DNA of 6,024 bases, from contig DASRZI010000532.1 in assembly GCA_035686605.1 (NCBI GenBank), positions 1 to 6,024 of the forward strand. The letters are read 5' to 3'. The notes under the pieces were generated by a model that did not search any database, was not told the origin of the DNA, and saw only the letters and a program-made list of their open reading frames with translations. This document shows positions 1 to 6,024 of this stretch, piece by piece. The position numbers and the translations under genes are program-made. The DNA comes from UBA11865 sp035686605. Its GTDB lineage: Bacteria > Chloroflexota > Anaerolineae > Promineifilales > Promineifilaceae. How positions within the stretch are numbered: position 1 is the first letter of the stretch; each line of letters begins with the position of its first letter.

Positions 1-744
1 ATGGCGCCAACAACCGACGGAGGTTATGTTTTAGTCGGTCAATCCAACAGCGATGGCGAAGGGGCGGAGGATGGATATCTTATCAAGGTGAGTGCCCAGG
101 GTGAAGAAATATGGAGTCAGACATTTGGACGACCGTTTGAAGATAGGCTGTTTTCTGTCGACCAGAGCGCCGATTCCGGGTTTGTATTGACAGGCACAAC
201 GACAAACTTAGGTTCAGGCAATCGCGATGCATACCTGGTCAAAGCGAGTGAATCCGGAGACCTGGTCTGGATGCAGGCATTTGGAGAAGAACAGGATGAT
301 GTAGGACATGCTGTTCGCCAAACTTCGGACAGGGGATTTATTGTAACGGGGTACACAAAGAGCTTTGACGCCAACAACTATGACACGTGGCTGATAAAGA
401 CAGATGAAGCAGGTGAATTGCAGTGGCAGAAATTCTACGGTGAGTCAGGCGATGATCGCACAATATACAGGGAGCAAACGGATGATGGCGGATATATCAT
501 GACCGGCTATACAACAGGTTATGATTCTACCGGCTGGGATGTTTTCTTGGTCAGAGCTGATTTCTCTGGTGCAGTTACCTGGCGCAGGACCTTTGGTGGC
601 ATGGCGGATGACACTGGATACACCGTCCGGCAAACATCGGACGGTGGGTCTATCCTAACAGGCGAAACCTATAGTTCCGGTGAAGGGGGAGGCGATATGT
701 ATGTCATCAAGGTCAATCAAGATGGAGACATCATTGAACCATAA
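1..744 (+). CDS. Tandem-repeat beta-propeller-like protein, 3' part
   Basis: The 247 visible residues are almost entirely five tandem units with a DGG(Y/F) start at residues 6, 58, 110, 162 and 214, a period of exactly 52 residues. Each full unit reads roughly DGGYxLxGxTxSxxxGxxDxYLIKxxxxGxxxWxxxFGxxxxDxxxxVxQT. The aromatic-rich beta pattern with a conserved W and FG suggests propeller blades, like the delta-60 or PQQ-like repeat proteins found on bacterial and archaeal surfaces; the fold is inferred. The last unit stops after its DxYVIK strand and a short GDIIEP tail. The ATG at position 1 lies inside a repeat and no upstream sequence is visible, so the gene very probably continues to the left; a signal peptide would be there. 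No catalytic residues, C-terminal anchor or sorting signal are visible. Its role is unknown; binding or adhesion at the cell surface is only a guess. Confidence 0.8.
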   Translation: MAPTTDGGYVLVGQSNSDGEGAEDGYLIKVSAQGEEIWSQTFGRPFEDRLFSVDQSADSGFVLTGTTTNLGSGNRDAYLVKASESGDLVWMQAFGEEQDDVGHAVRQTSDRGFIVTGYTKSFDANNYDTWLIKTDEAGELQWQKFYGESGDDRTIYREQTDDGGYIMTGYTTGYDSTGWDVFLVRADFSGAVTWRRTFGGMADDTGYTVRQTSDGGSILTGETYSSGEGGGDMYVIKVNQDGDIIEP

Positions 745-864
745 GGGGTATTGAGCCAACGACGATTCGTGAATCAAATTCCTGGACCAGTTAGATCAAT
801 CGGATGCCCTGGACGGATGATCGAATAAGAACACGTCCGCAGCCTCGACCGAGTTCGAGTGAGA

Positions 865-914
865 GCCAGCGGTACGTTACCGATTAAGGCAGGGAGCGAA
901 CAAGGACCGCTGGC
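865..914. repeat. 9-bp inverted repeat with 32-nt loop
   Basis: GCCAGCGGT at 865-873 is perfectly complementary to ACCGCTGGC at 906-914. The loop holds a smaller alternative stem, GGTA/TACC (871-874 and 878-881), which overlaps the left arm. No T-tract follows, so it is not an ordinary rho-independent terminator. It lies between the repeat-protein gene and the toxin-antitoxin promoter. It could be an RNA hairpin at the end of the upstream transcript or a chance or decayed repeat. Confidence 0.4.
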
Positions 915-938
915 AGATGGTTGCCAATATTATAACCC

Positions 939-967
939 TTGACGTTTAACGTGAAACGTTATAGACT
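939..967 (+). promoter_or_regulatory. higBA promoter (sigma70-like)
   Basis: The -35 box TTGACG at 939-944 matches the TTGACA consensus at 5 of 6 positions. After a 17-nt spacer comes TAGACT at 962-967, which matches TATAAT at 4 of 6 and fits TANNNT. Transcription would start about 7 nt downstream, at or next to the toxin start codon at 974, leaving no 5' leader. The spacer is almost entirely palindromic operator sequence. Confidence 0.7.
942..961. promoter_or_regulatory. Palindromic operator, probable HigA site
   Basis: Two overlapping palindromes lie here. ACGTTT at 942-947 pairs with AAACGT at 954-959, and the 18-bp element has 8 of 9 positions symmetric. TAACGT at 947-952 mirrors ACGTTA at 956-961 around GAA. 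The element sits between the -35 and -10 boxes, so a bound protein would block RNA polymerase. HigA antitoxins are helix-turn-helix dimers that repress their own promoter, so assignment to HigA is strong by position and family, but binding is not shown. Confidence 0.65.
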
Positions 968-973
968 CGAATT

Positions 974-1273
974 GTGATTAGAAACTTTCGAGACGAAGAA
1001 ACTGAGAAGATCTTCTACCGCCAGCCTTCGGCAAGATTATCCCCTGACATTCAACAAACAGTTCTTCGAAAACTCCGGATGCTTAATCGATCGAATACGA
1101 TAGGTGACCTTAAAACTCCGCCATCTAATCGACTCGAGAGGCTATCGAGAGATAGAGCTGGACAATATGGCATCAGGATAAACGACCAGTGGCGTATCCA
1201 GTTCGTTTGGAGAGATGGATCCGCGCACGAGGTAGCAATTGTTTACCATCAGGGAGGAATTCATGGCGAATAA
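974..1273 (+). CDS. higB: HigB-family toxin (RelE superfamily mRNA interferase)
   Basis: This 99-residue protein matches the plasmid maintenance killer / HigB family. It opens with IRNFRDEETEKIF, continues with LSPDIQQTVLRKLRMLN (residues 23-39) and PPSNRLERL (49-57), and has the hallmark GQYGIRINDQWRIQF (63-77). Family members are ribosome-dependent endoribonucleases that cut mRNA. R68, R74 and the C-terminal Y91-H92 are candidate active-site residues by family analogy. The family usually ends soon after a Tyr-His; here a QGGIHGE tail follows, encoded by the antitoxin Shine-Dalgarno and start region. The GTG start is fixed by an in-frame stop at 962-964 and good N-terminal agreement. No Shine-Dalgarno precedes it, so it is probably translated from a leaderless transcript. 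The gene overlaps higA by 11 bp. The reading frame is intact with no sign of inactivation. Confidence 0.92.
   Translation: MIRNFRDEETEKIFYRQPSARLSPDIQQTVLRKLRMLNRSNTIGDLKTPPSNRLERLSRDRAGQYGIRINDQWRIQFVWRDGSAHEVAIVYHQGGIHGE
1251..1257 (+). promoter_or_regulatory. Strong Shine-Dalgarno of higA
   Basis: AGGGAGG lies 5 nt before the ATG at 1263, inside the toxin coding sequence. It decides the antitoxin start against an in-frame TTG at 1239, which would add eight residues and has no such site. It contrasts with the absence of a ribosome site in front of the toxin, suggesting that antitoxin is translated more efficiently. Confidence 0.8.
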
Positions 1274-1571
1274 TGACGAGAAACTAGCGCCGGTTCATCC
1301 AGGTGTGGTGCTCTTGGAAGAATTTCTGAATCCAATGAATCTAAGCCAGAATCGCCTCGCACTTGATATTCGCGTACCGGCGCGTCGTATCAATGAAATC
1401 GTGCTCGGTAAGCGACGGATCACGCCCGATACGGCCTTACGACTGGCACGCTTCTTCGATATGTCACCGGAATATTGGCTTGGTCTGCAGATGGACTACG
1501 ATTTGGATGTGGCTGAAGATGAATTTGCTGATACGATTAGGCGAGAAGTTCAGGTATACGGGTCCCGCTAA
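1263..1571 (+). CDS. higA: HigA-family antitoxin, helix-turn-helix repressor
   Basis: This 102-residue protein of the HigA/VapI XRE-type family neutralises HigB and represses the operon. Family signatures are clear: VHPGVVLLEEFL (residues 11-22; most relatives have VHPGEVL), PMNLSQNRLA (24-33), VPARRINEIVLGKRRIT (38-54) and DTALRLARFFDMSPEYWLGLQ (56-76), followed by an acidic YDLDVAEDE stretch. The helix-turn-helix covers about residues 27-65, with recognition around the VPARRINEI segment. The length is usual for the family. The ATG at 1263 was chosen because AGGGAGG precedes it by 5 nt and the family N-terminus fits. It overlaps the toxin gene by 11 bp and is co-transcribed with it. Toxin-first order is typical of higBA. 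The palindrome at 942-961 is its likely binding site. No terminator is seen in the 153 nt after its stop. Confidence 0.93.
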   Translation: MANNDEKLAPVHPGVVLLEEFLNPMNLSQNRLALDIRVPARRINEIVLGKRRITPDTALRLARFFDMSPEYWLGLQMDYDLDVAEDEFADTIRREVQVYGSR

Positions 1572-1713
1572 CAATTGGCGTCTTCTAGTGGCGAGTCGAC
1601 TATGAAATCTATGCAACCAGGACCTGAAATTTACGTAATGAAAAACAGAAACTACTAAGGAGAAATCTACCTTATTTGATTCGCGTTTTTGACGTAAGCA
1701 AAATACATTGAGT

Positions 1714-1718
1714 GGAGG
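1714..1718 (+). promoter_or_regulatory. Shine-Dalgarno of the membrane protein gene
   Basis: GGAGG lies 6 nt before the ATG at 1725 and fixes that start. No convincing -35/-10 pair was found in 1572-1724. The TTGACG at 1689-1694 has no -10 box at a usable distance, so the promoter is unassigned and read-through from higBA cannot be excluded. Confidence 0.75.
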
Positions 1719-1724
1719 GATAAA

Positions 1725-2606
1725 ATGGAATACGGTAAGTTACTAAGTCGCTCTGTAAATATTGTCTGGCAGAACAAATTTCTCATCTTGCTTGGCATTC
1801 TGGCGTCGCTGGCCAATGGCTCTTTCAACGGTGGCGGCGGTAATTCAAGCGCCGATAGCACGTCGTTTGGAGAGCTGGGTCAATTATCCGAATTCCAGAA
1901 CGAGATCGCCGGTCTGGCAGCGGGCTTAATTATTGGCCTGATATGCGTGCTCGTATTGGTAGGACTCGTGTTGTGGGCCATTTCTACCATCGCCCGCGGT
2001 GGCATGATAGCCAGCGCTGATTCGATCGAATCTGGCGAAAAATCAAGCTTTTCTCAAGCTTGGGGAGCTGGATGGCACAAGGCTTGGACCCTACTGGGAA
2101 TTGGTTTTTTGCCTGCCATCCCAGGATTGATTCTGTTCGTGCTAGGGATAATGGCCTTTGGCGCGTACGGGGGTATCTATGCCCTATTTGGCGATGAGTT
2201 ATCCACTGCCTTGGGGACCGCTGAAATTGGGATAATGATTGCAGCTCTTCTTTGCATCGTCGGTCCCATCGTCTTGGTGCTGTCGATATTGAGGAATTTC
2301 GCCGAGCGGGCCTGTATGCTGGAAGACCTTGGGATCATCGAATCCTACCGGCGTGGCACGAGCGTGCTAATGTCCAACCTTGGTGAAGCCATCATCCTGT
2401 TCCTGCTTCAGATCGCCATATTCTTCATCCTGGGGATTCTGCTCTTCGTTCCAGGGATCATTTCGGCCATTTGCTGCTGTCTGTGGCCTCTTCTGTTGGT
2501 GGTCCAGGGCGCCATATCAGCCTTTCTCACCACACTGTGGACATTGGCCTGGCGCACCTGGACGGGTGGGCCGCCGATTGTGGAGAAGGCGCCGGTTGCA
2601 GCCTAA
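1725..2606 (+). CDS. Conserved multi-pass membrane protein, function unknown
   Basis: This 293-residue protein is strongly hydrophobic, with about six probable membrane segments near residues 15-33, 62-90, 122-150, 167-190, 222-247 and 251-276. The first ends in a glycine loop (NGGGGN, 35-40) and a polar stretch (40-60) likely exposed outside or at the surface. Amphipathic segments such as RNFAERACMLEDLGIIESYRRG (190-211) connect later helices. The opening MEYGKLLSRSVNIVWQNKF and the ARGGMI / ERACMLED / SYRRGTSVL pattern resemble a family of hypothetical membrane proteins common in Chloroflexota and related bacteria; this is recalled, not searched. No catalytic, transporter or metal-binding motif is visible, and the three cysteines at 250-252 lie in a membrane segment. 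It stands 153 nt after higA and is followed by a terminator, so it ends its own transcription unit. No function is proposed. Confidence 0.85.
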   Translation: MEYGKLLSRSVNIVWQNKFLILLGILASLANGSFNGGGGNSSADSTSFGELGQLSEFQNEIAGLAAGLIIGLICVLVLVGLVLWAISTIARGGMIASADSIESGEKSSFSQAWGAGWHKAWTLLGIGFLPAIPGLILFVLGIMAFGAYGGIYALFGDELSTALGTAEIGIMIAALLCIVGPIVLVLSILRNFAERACMLEDLGIIESYRRGTSVLMSNLGEAIILFLLQIAIFFILGILLFVPGIISAICCCLWPLLLVVQGAISAFLTTLWTLAWRTWTGGPPIVEKAPVAA

Positions 2607-2630
2607 GCACTTCGCTAATATCTAGATCCT

Positions 2631-2664
2631 AAAAAAAGGGCTCCCTGTTTCAGGGAGCCTTTTT
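2631..2664. terminator. Rho-independent terminator, possibly bidirectional
   Basis: A perfect 9-bp stem, GGCTCCCTG (2639-2647) and CAGGGAGCC (2651-2659), with a TTT loop is followed by TTTTT at 2660-2664, 25 nt after the membrane protein stop. Seven A residues precede the stem at 2631-2637, giving a T-tract on the - strand too. The element can therefore stop transcription from both sides, although no - strand gene is seen entering it. Confidence 0.88.
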
Positions 2665-2861
2665 CATTGTGGGGTGGTATCAGAGCATGGCGCAAACACT
2701 CCAAAGAATGTATGAGGCTGCTCGCTGTTGGGTTATTGTTTCTGGAATCTTCATCTAAAATATTCGTCGGCTAAGTCGGATGTAACAATCGAGGATCGGG
2801 CAAACCGACCAGATTGGCCCGGCGACTCTTGCCCTAATAACCATTTGCTGCAGCTTTCGCT

Positions 2862-2867
2862 TATAAT
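2862..2867 (+). promoter_or_regulatory. -10 box for leaderless LuxR-type gene
   Basis: A perfect TATAAT ends 6 nt before the GTG at 2874, which puts the expected transcription start at the start codon. No -35 match lies 16-18 nt upstream (the sequence there is about AACCAT) and there is no extended -10 TG. The promoter may therefore depend on an activator bound in the 2665-2850 region, where I see no strong palindrome. Confidence 0.6.
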
Positions 2868-2873
2868 ACCTTC

Positions 2874-5666
2874 GTGACAGAAGGGATCCTGCGGACAAAG
2901 CTGTTCATTCCACCATTGCGACCAAACCTTGTCCATAGACCGCAGCTGATCAAGCGTCTCAATCAGGGACTGCAACTTGGTCACAAATTATCCCTCGTCT
3001 CCGCCCCCGCTGGCTTTGGAAAGACAACACTGGTTTGCGAGTGGATAGGTGGTTTTCGACCCGACGCCCCCAATAAAAGCGAGACCATAAACAGCGTTTC
3101 CTGGCTATCATTGGATGAAAGCGACAACGACCTGACTCGCTTCTTGGCCTACATTGTCGCTGCCTTGAACCAGGTTGATGGTACAGAAACCACCATTGGG
3201 CGAGGAGCATTGAGCATGCTCCGCTCTTTGCAGCCACCACCGGCTGCAGACTTCCTGACCTCAATAGTTAACGATGTTGTTGCCATCCCTGGCAGAATCA
3301 TCCTCGTCCTCGATGATTTCCACCTGATTGACTCATCACCCGTCATCGATGCTGTCACTTTCTTGCTTGAAAACCTGCCACCGCAGCTGCATATAGTCAT
3401 CACCACTCGCGATGACCCGCAAGTGCCTCTAGCCCGTTTCCGCGCCCGAGGTCAATTGACCGAACTTCGCGCCGCGGACTTGCGATTTTCAATCTCCGAA
3501 GCCGCAGAATTCCTCAACCAGGTCATGGACCTGGATCTGCCGGCGCAGGCAATCAGTGTGCTAGAAGCCCGTACTGAGGGCTGGATTGCCGGGCTGCAAT
3601 TAGCTGCCATTTCAATGCAGGGACGCCAGGATACGACCAGCCTTATCAAATCCTTTACTGGCAGCCATCGTTTCATATTGGACTACCTGATAGAAGAGGT
3701 TCTGGAACAGCAGACCGAGGGCATCCAGAAGTTCTTGCTGCAAACGTCAATTGCCGACCGGTTGACTGGCGACATGTGCGATACCATCACCGGTCAGGAC
3801 AATGGTCAGGTGACCCTGGAAATGTTAGAAAAGGCCAACCTGTTCATCATCCCCCTAGATGATGAACGGCATTGGTACCGTTATCATCGCCTTTTCTCAG
3901 ATTTGCTGCAGCAGAGGCTGCGCCAAATGCATCCGGAAAGGGTCTTAATGCTGCATCACCGGGCCAGCGAGTGGAACGAACAGAACGGTTTTGCCGATGA
4001 GGCGATAGAACACGCTCTTCGGGCTAAGGATTTCGAGCGGGCCGGGAGCCTGATTGAGGAATGGTCTGATGCTACCTGGCAGCGTGGTGAACACGCCAAA
4101 ATGCGACGATGGCTGCTGAAGCTGCCCAGTGAATTGGTATTCTCCAGACCACATCTCGGTGTCTATCACGCCTGGTATCTTTTCGCCAGTGGTCAGCATG
4201 CTCCGGCTGAACGGTCTCTCCAAGCCGTCGAAGAGGCGATTTGTGTCAAGACTGATGGTGACGGTGAAACCGAGTCGCAAAAACTGGATAAGTTATCAAG
4301 TTCTGAACGAGTGAGATTGCAGGGCATGACAGTCGCTATCCGGGCATTTATGTCTTCCTACCAGGGTGATGTGGCAGGAATTATAGAGTATGCCAACCTC
4401 GCCCTTGAATATCTTCCTGAGCAAGACGCTACCTGGCGCAGCATGATTGCCATTGTTTTGGGCGATGCGCATGGTTTCAAAGGCGATATCAATGCATCAT
4501 TCGAGGTGCGCTCCGAGGCATTAAGGGTTTGCAGGGCGGCAGGTAACATCTACTATGTCATGTTAGCCAGTATGAAACTGGCCATAACCTTGAGGTCTCA
4601 GGGCAAGCTGCGGCAAACCATGGAGATTTGTGAGCAGCAGATCCAAGTGGCGAACGAATATGGGCTTTCACAAACAAGCCTGGTGGGTTTGCTGTTGATG
4701 ATATGGGGCGAAGTGCTGGCCGAAATAAATGACTTGGATGGAGCACTGCGCCAGGCGAATAAAGGCGTAGATTTGACGGAGGGCGTTGTGGATCTGGCAT
4801 TTCTCGGCTGGGGCTATATGAGTCGGTTAAGGATTCTTTTTTCTAGAGGGGATCTGGTTGGGGTAGATGAGATCCTCAAGAAGGTAGAGAGTATTGCTCG
4901 AGTATCCAACCTGCCTCCATGGATCGTGAATCAGATGAAGGCCTGGCAGGCCCGTATATGGCTGGCACAGTCCAATCTTGAGCTTGCATCCCGATGGGCG
5001 GAGCAACGCCAATTCGACAGCAACCTGGAAGTCAAGCCGTCCCAGGAAATTGATTATTTCCTCTTAATTGATTATTTGGTTTATGCTCGGACACTCCTTG
5101 CGAAGGGGCGAATTGAAGAAGCAGCCAAGCTCCTTGAGCAGATCCTCGAGGCAGCCGAGATGGGTGGACGAATTTCGAAAGCTATCGAGATTAGGATTCT
5201 CCAGGCGTTGGCATTTCAAGCAGGAAATGAGCCTGATCGTGCACTATCCGCACTGGAGCGTGCGTTCGCTCTCGCCGAACCGGAGGGCTTCGTTCGCATT
5301 TTCGTAGATGAAGGTCCGCCAATGGCCCGGCTGCTTCAAGAGGCTCTTAACCGGGGAATTGTTCCAGACTATGCTCGCCGTTTGTTGGCCGCATTCTCAT
5401 CGGCGGACCCAGTGCAAACGAACGCACAAAAATCACTTCTCGATCAATCTGGATTGGTCGAGCCGCTGAGTGAACGCGAAATCGAAGTACTGCAGCTAAT
5501 CGCGGAAGGGCTTACGAATCGAGAAATCGCCGAAAGGCTGTACATCTCGCTCAGCACGGTAAAGGTCCACACCCGCAACATCTACGGCAAGCTTAGCGTA
5601 CACAGCCGCACTCAGGCAGTGGCACGCTCCCAAGAATTGGGAATATTGTCAAACAGACCGAACTGA
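2874..5666 (+). CDS. MalT/LAL-type LuxR transcriptional activator, ATP-dependent
   Basis: This 930-residue cytoplasmic regulator has the layout of MalT-like STAND ATPases. The N-terminus ILRTKLFIPPLRPNLVHRP (5-23) leads into a P-loop APAGFGKTT (44-52), a Walker B strand IILVLDDFH (142-150) and a sensor-like ITTRDDP (176-182). A conserved SHRFILDYLIEEVLEQQ segment (264-280) ends the NTPase part. A long helical TPR-like region covers about 350-800 and is the probable signal-sensing module. The C-terminal LuxR helix-turn-helix (864-925) has LSEREIEVLQLIAEGLTNREIA and STVKVHTRNIYGKL. Relatives bind an inducer and ATP, form oligomers and activate promoters; the inducer and targets here are unknown. 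The GTG start is the only candidate after an in-frame stop at 2838-2840 and fits the family N-terminus. It has no Shine-Dalgarno and is probably leaderless. No downstream terminator is visible, and a - strand frame converges 13 nt away. The gene is intact and of usual family length. Confidence 0.93.
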   Translation: MTEGILRTKLFIPPLRPNLVHRPQLIKRLNQGLQLGHKLSLVSAPAGFGKTTLVCEWIGGFRPDAPNKSETINSVSWLSLDESDNDLTRFLAYIVAALNQVDGTETTIGRGALSMLRSLQPPPAADFLTSIVNDVVAIPGRIILVLDDFHLIDSSPVIDAVTFLLENLPPQLHIVITTRDDPQVPLARFRARGQLTELRAADLRFSISEAAEFLNQVMDLDLPAQAISVLEARTEGWIAGLQLAAISMQGRQDTTSLIKSFTGSHRFILDYLIEEVLEQQTEGIQKFLLQTSIADRLTGDMCDTITGQDNGQVTLEMLEKANLFIIPLDDERHWYRYHRLFSDLLQQRLRQMHPERVLMLHHRASEWNEQNGFADEAIEHALRAKDFERAGSLIEEWSDATWQRGEHAKMRRWLLKLPSELVFSRPHLGVYHAWYLFASGQHAPAERSLQAVEEAICVKTDGDGETESQKLDKLSSSERVRLQGMTVAIRAFMSSYQGDVAGIIEYANLALEYLPEQDATWRSMIAIVLGDAHGFKGDINASFEVRSEALRVCRAAGNIYYVMLASMKLAITLRSQGKLRQTMEICEQQIQVANEYGLSQTSLVGLLLMIWGEVLAEINDLDGALRQANKGVDLTEGVVDLAFLGWGYMSRLRILFSRGDLVGVDEILKKVESIARVSNLPPWIVNQMKAWQARIWLAQSNLELASRWAEQRQFDSNLEVKPSQEIDYFLLIDYLVYARTLLAKGRIEEAAKLLEQILEAAEMGGRISKAIEIRILQALAFQAGNEPDRALSALERAFALAEPEGFVRIFVDEGPPMARLLQEALNRGIVPDYARRLLAAFSSADPVQTNAQKSLLDQSGLVEPLSEREIEVLQLIAEGLTNREIAERLYISLSTVKVHTRNIYGKLSVHSRTQAVARSQELGILSNRPN

Positions 5667-5679
5667 GTATGCCGGTTAT

Positions 5680-6018
5680 CTAAGTGAGTAAAGGCGCATT
5701 TGGGGTATAGGACGATGTCACGAGCGCGGGCAGTGTTACGTAGGTCGGATTCATTCTACGCAAAATCTCGGTATCCGCCGCTATATTCAAACAGCTAGCA
5801 GGTTTAGGCGTCCAGGGGGCTAAACCCATTTCTAATCCGTCATCGATAATATATCCATCCTCGTGAAGAGCTCCTTTACACGATGGTATAAAAGCCATCT
5901 CTCCGATTTTCGCCCATCTCCTTGGATAAAGTGTTCCTTCAAATCCTCGATTAACCCAATGAATACCACTTTTGGGGTATGACACTAATACTGCATGGCG
6001 ATTATGCTTCATATGCAT
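5680..6018 (-). pseudogene. Probable sulfotransferase-like remnant
   Basis: This - strand frame of 112 residues carries SYPKSGIHW at residues 13-21 (positions 5956-5982), close to the 5'-phosphosulfate-binding loop SYPKSGTTW of PAPS-dependent sulfotransferases and near the N-terminus, as in that family. A complete enzyme is normally well over 200 residues, and no further family motif follows in frame. Family-like words appear in other frames: YHRVK, reminiscent of the YRTHxV motif, overlaps 5875-5895, and YRDF at 5762-5773 runs beside ILRRMNP in the original frame. This suggests one or more small deletions, but the matches are weak. GC at 5821-6000 is about 42 %, below the regulator gene. The possible starts at 6018 and 6012 have no visible Shine-Dalgarno, because only 6 nt lie upstream in the window. 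It could instead be a short hypothetical gene or a chance frame. Confidence 0.4.
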
Positions 6019-6024
6019 GTGGTA

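Noticed and set aside
801..819. Direct repeat of CGGATG (801-806, 814-819)
   Set aside because: It is a single short pair 13 nt apart, within chance expectation and without further copies.
1239..1262. Longer higA from TTG at 1239
   Set aside because: It has no ribosome site, and the added residues are encoded by the Shine-Dalgarno of the ATG at 1263, where the family N-terminus fits.
789..1582. Integron cassette idea: GTTAGAT near 789 and CTAACAATTGG near 1569 flanking higBA
   Set aside because: Both resemble attC core words, but neither has the paired core or the imperfect palindrome of an attC site, and the order is wrong for a site following higA.
1602..1658. 18-codon ORF between higA and the membrane protein gene
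   Set aside because: It is too short, has only a weak purine stretch upstream and shows no recognisable pattern.
1689..1709. Promoter from TTGACG (1689-1694) and TACATT (1704-1709)
   Set aside because: The spacer is only 9 nt, too short for a sigma70 promoter.
2671..2680. GGGGTGGTAT as a MalT-box-like site
   Set aside because: Only the G run agrees with the known GGGGA(T/G)GAGG box. There is a single copy, right after the terminator.
2751..2984. Minus-strand ORF overlapping the start of the LuxR-type gene
   Set aside because: It is a shadow of the real gene and its spacer, with no ribosome site or family pattern.

Overview
The window is bacterial chromosomal DNA of medium GC. Hand-counted 60-base blocks of the large regulator gene give about 53-57 % GC, and positions 5821-6000 give about 42 %. 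The very large MalT-type LuxR regulator, the tandem-repeat propeller protein and the glycine-loop multi-pass membrane protein together resemble Chloroflexota (Anaerolineae-like) genomes. That assignment is an inference from gene style. No phylogenetic marker is present.

Layout on the + strand: (1) 1-744 is the 3' part of a gene for a secreted or surface-type beta-propeller-like protein, built of 52-residue repeats and cut by the left edge. (2) 745-973 is non-coding. It holds a 9-bp inverted repeat with a long loop, then a compact promoter whose -35/-10 spacer is filled by a palindromic operator. (3) 974-1273 and 1263-1571 form a HigB/HigA type II toxin-antitoxin operon, toxin first, overlapping by 11 bp. 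(4) 1725-2606 is a conserved integral membrane protein of unknown function, followed by a strong and possibly bidirectional rho-independent terminator at 2631-2664. (5) 2874-5666 is a 930-residue ATP-dependent MalT/LAL-type LuxR transcriptional activator. (6) On the - strand, 5680-6018, convergent with the regulator, is a short reading frame with a sulfotransferase-like SYPKSGxxW motif. It looks broken after that motif and may start beyond the right edge.

The genes do not form one pathway. The toxin-antitoxin pair is a self-contained autoregulated module, and the membrane protein and regulator appear to be separate transcription units. The most interesting shared feature is regulatory. Both the toxin gene and the LuxR gene begin with GTG, have no Shine-Dalgarno sequence, and have a TANNNT -10 box ending exactly 6 nt before the start codon, so both are probably leaderless mRNAs. 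The antitoxin and the membrane protein have strong Shine-Dalgarno sequences. I do not see a clearly new system here. The best candidates for a second look are the leaderless starts, the operator architecture and the degenerate sulfotransferase-like frame.
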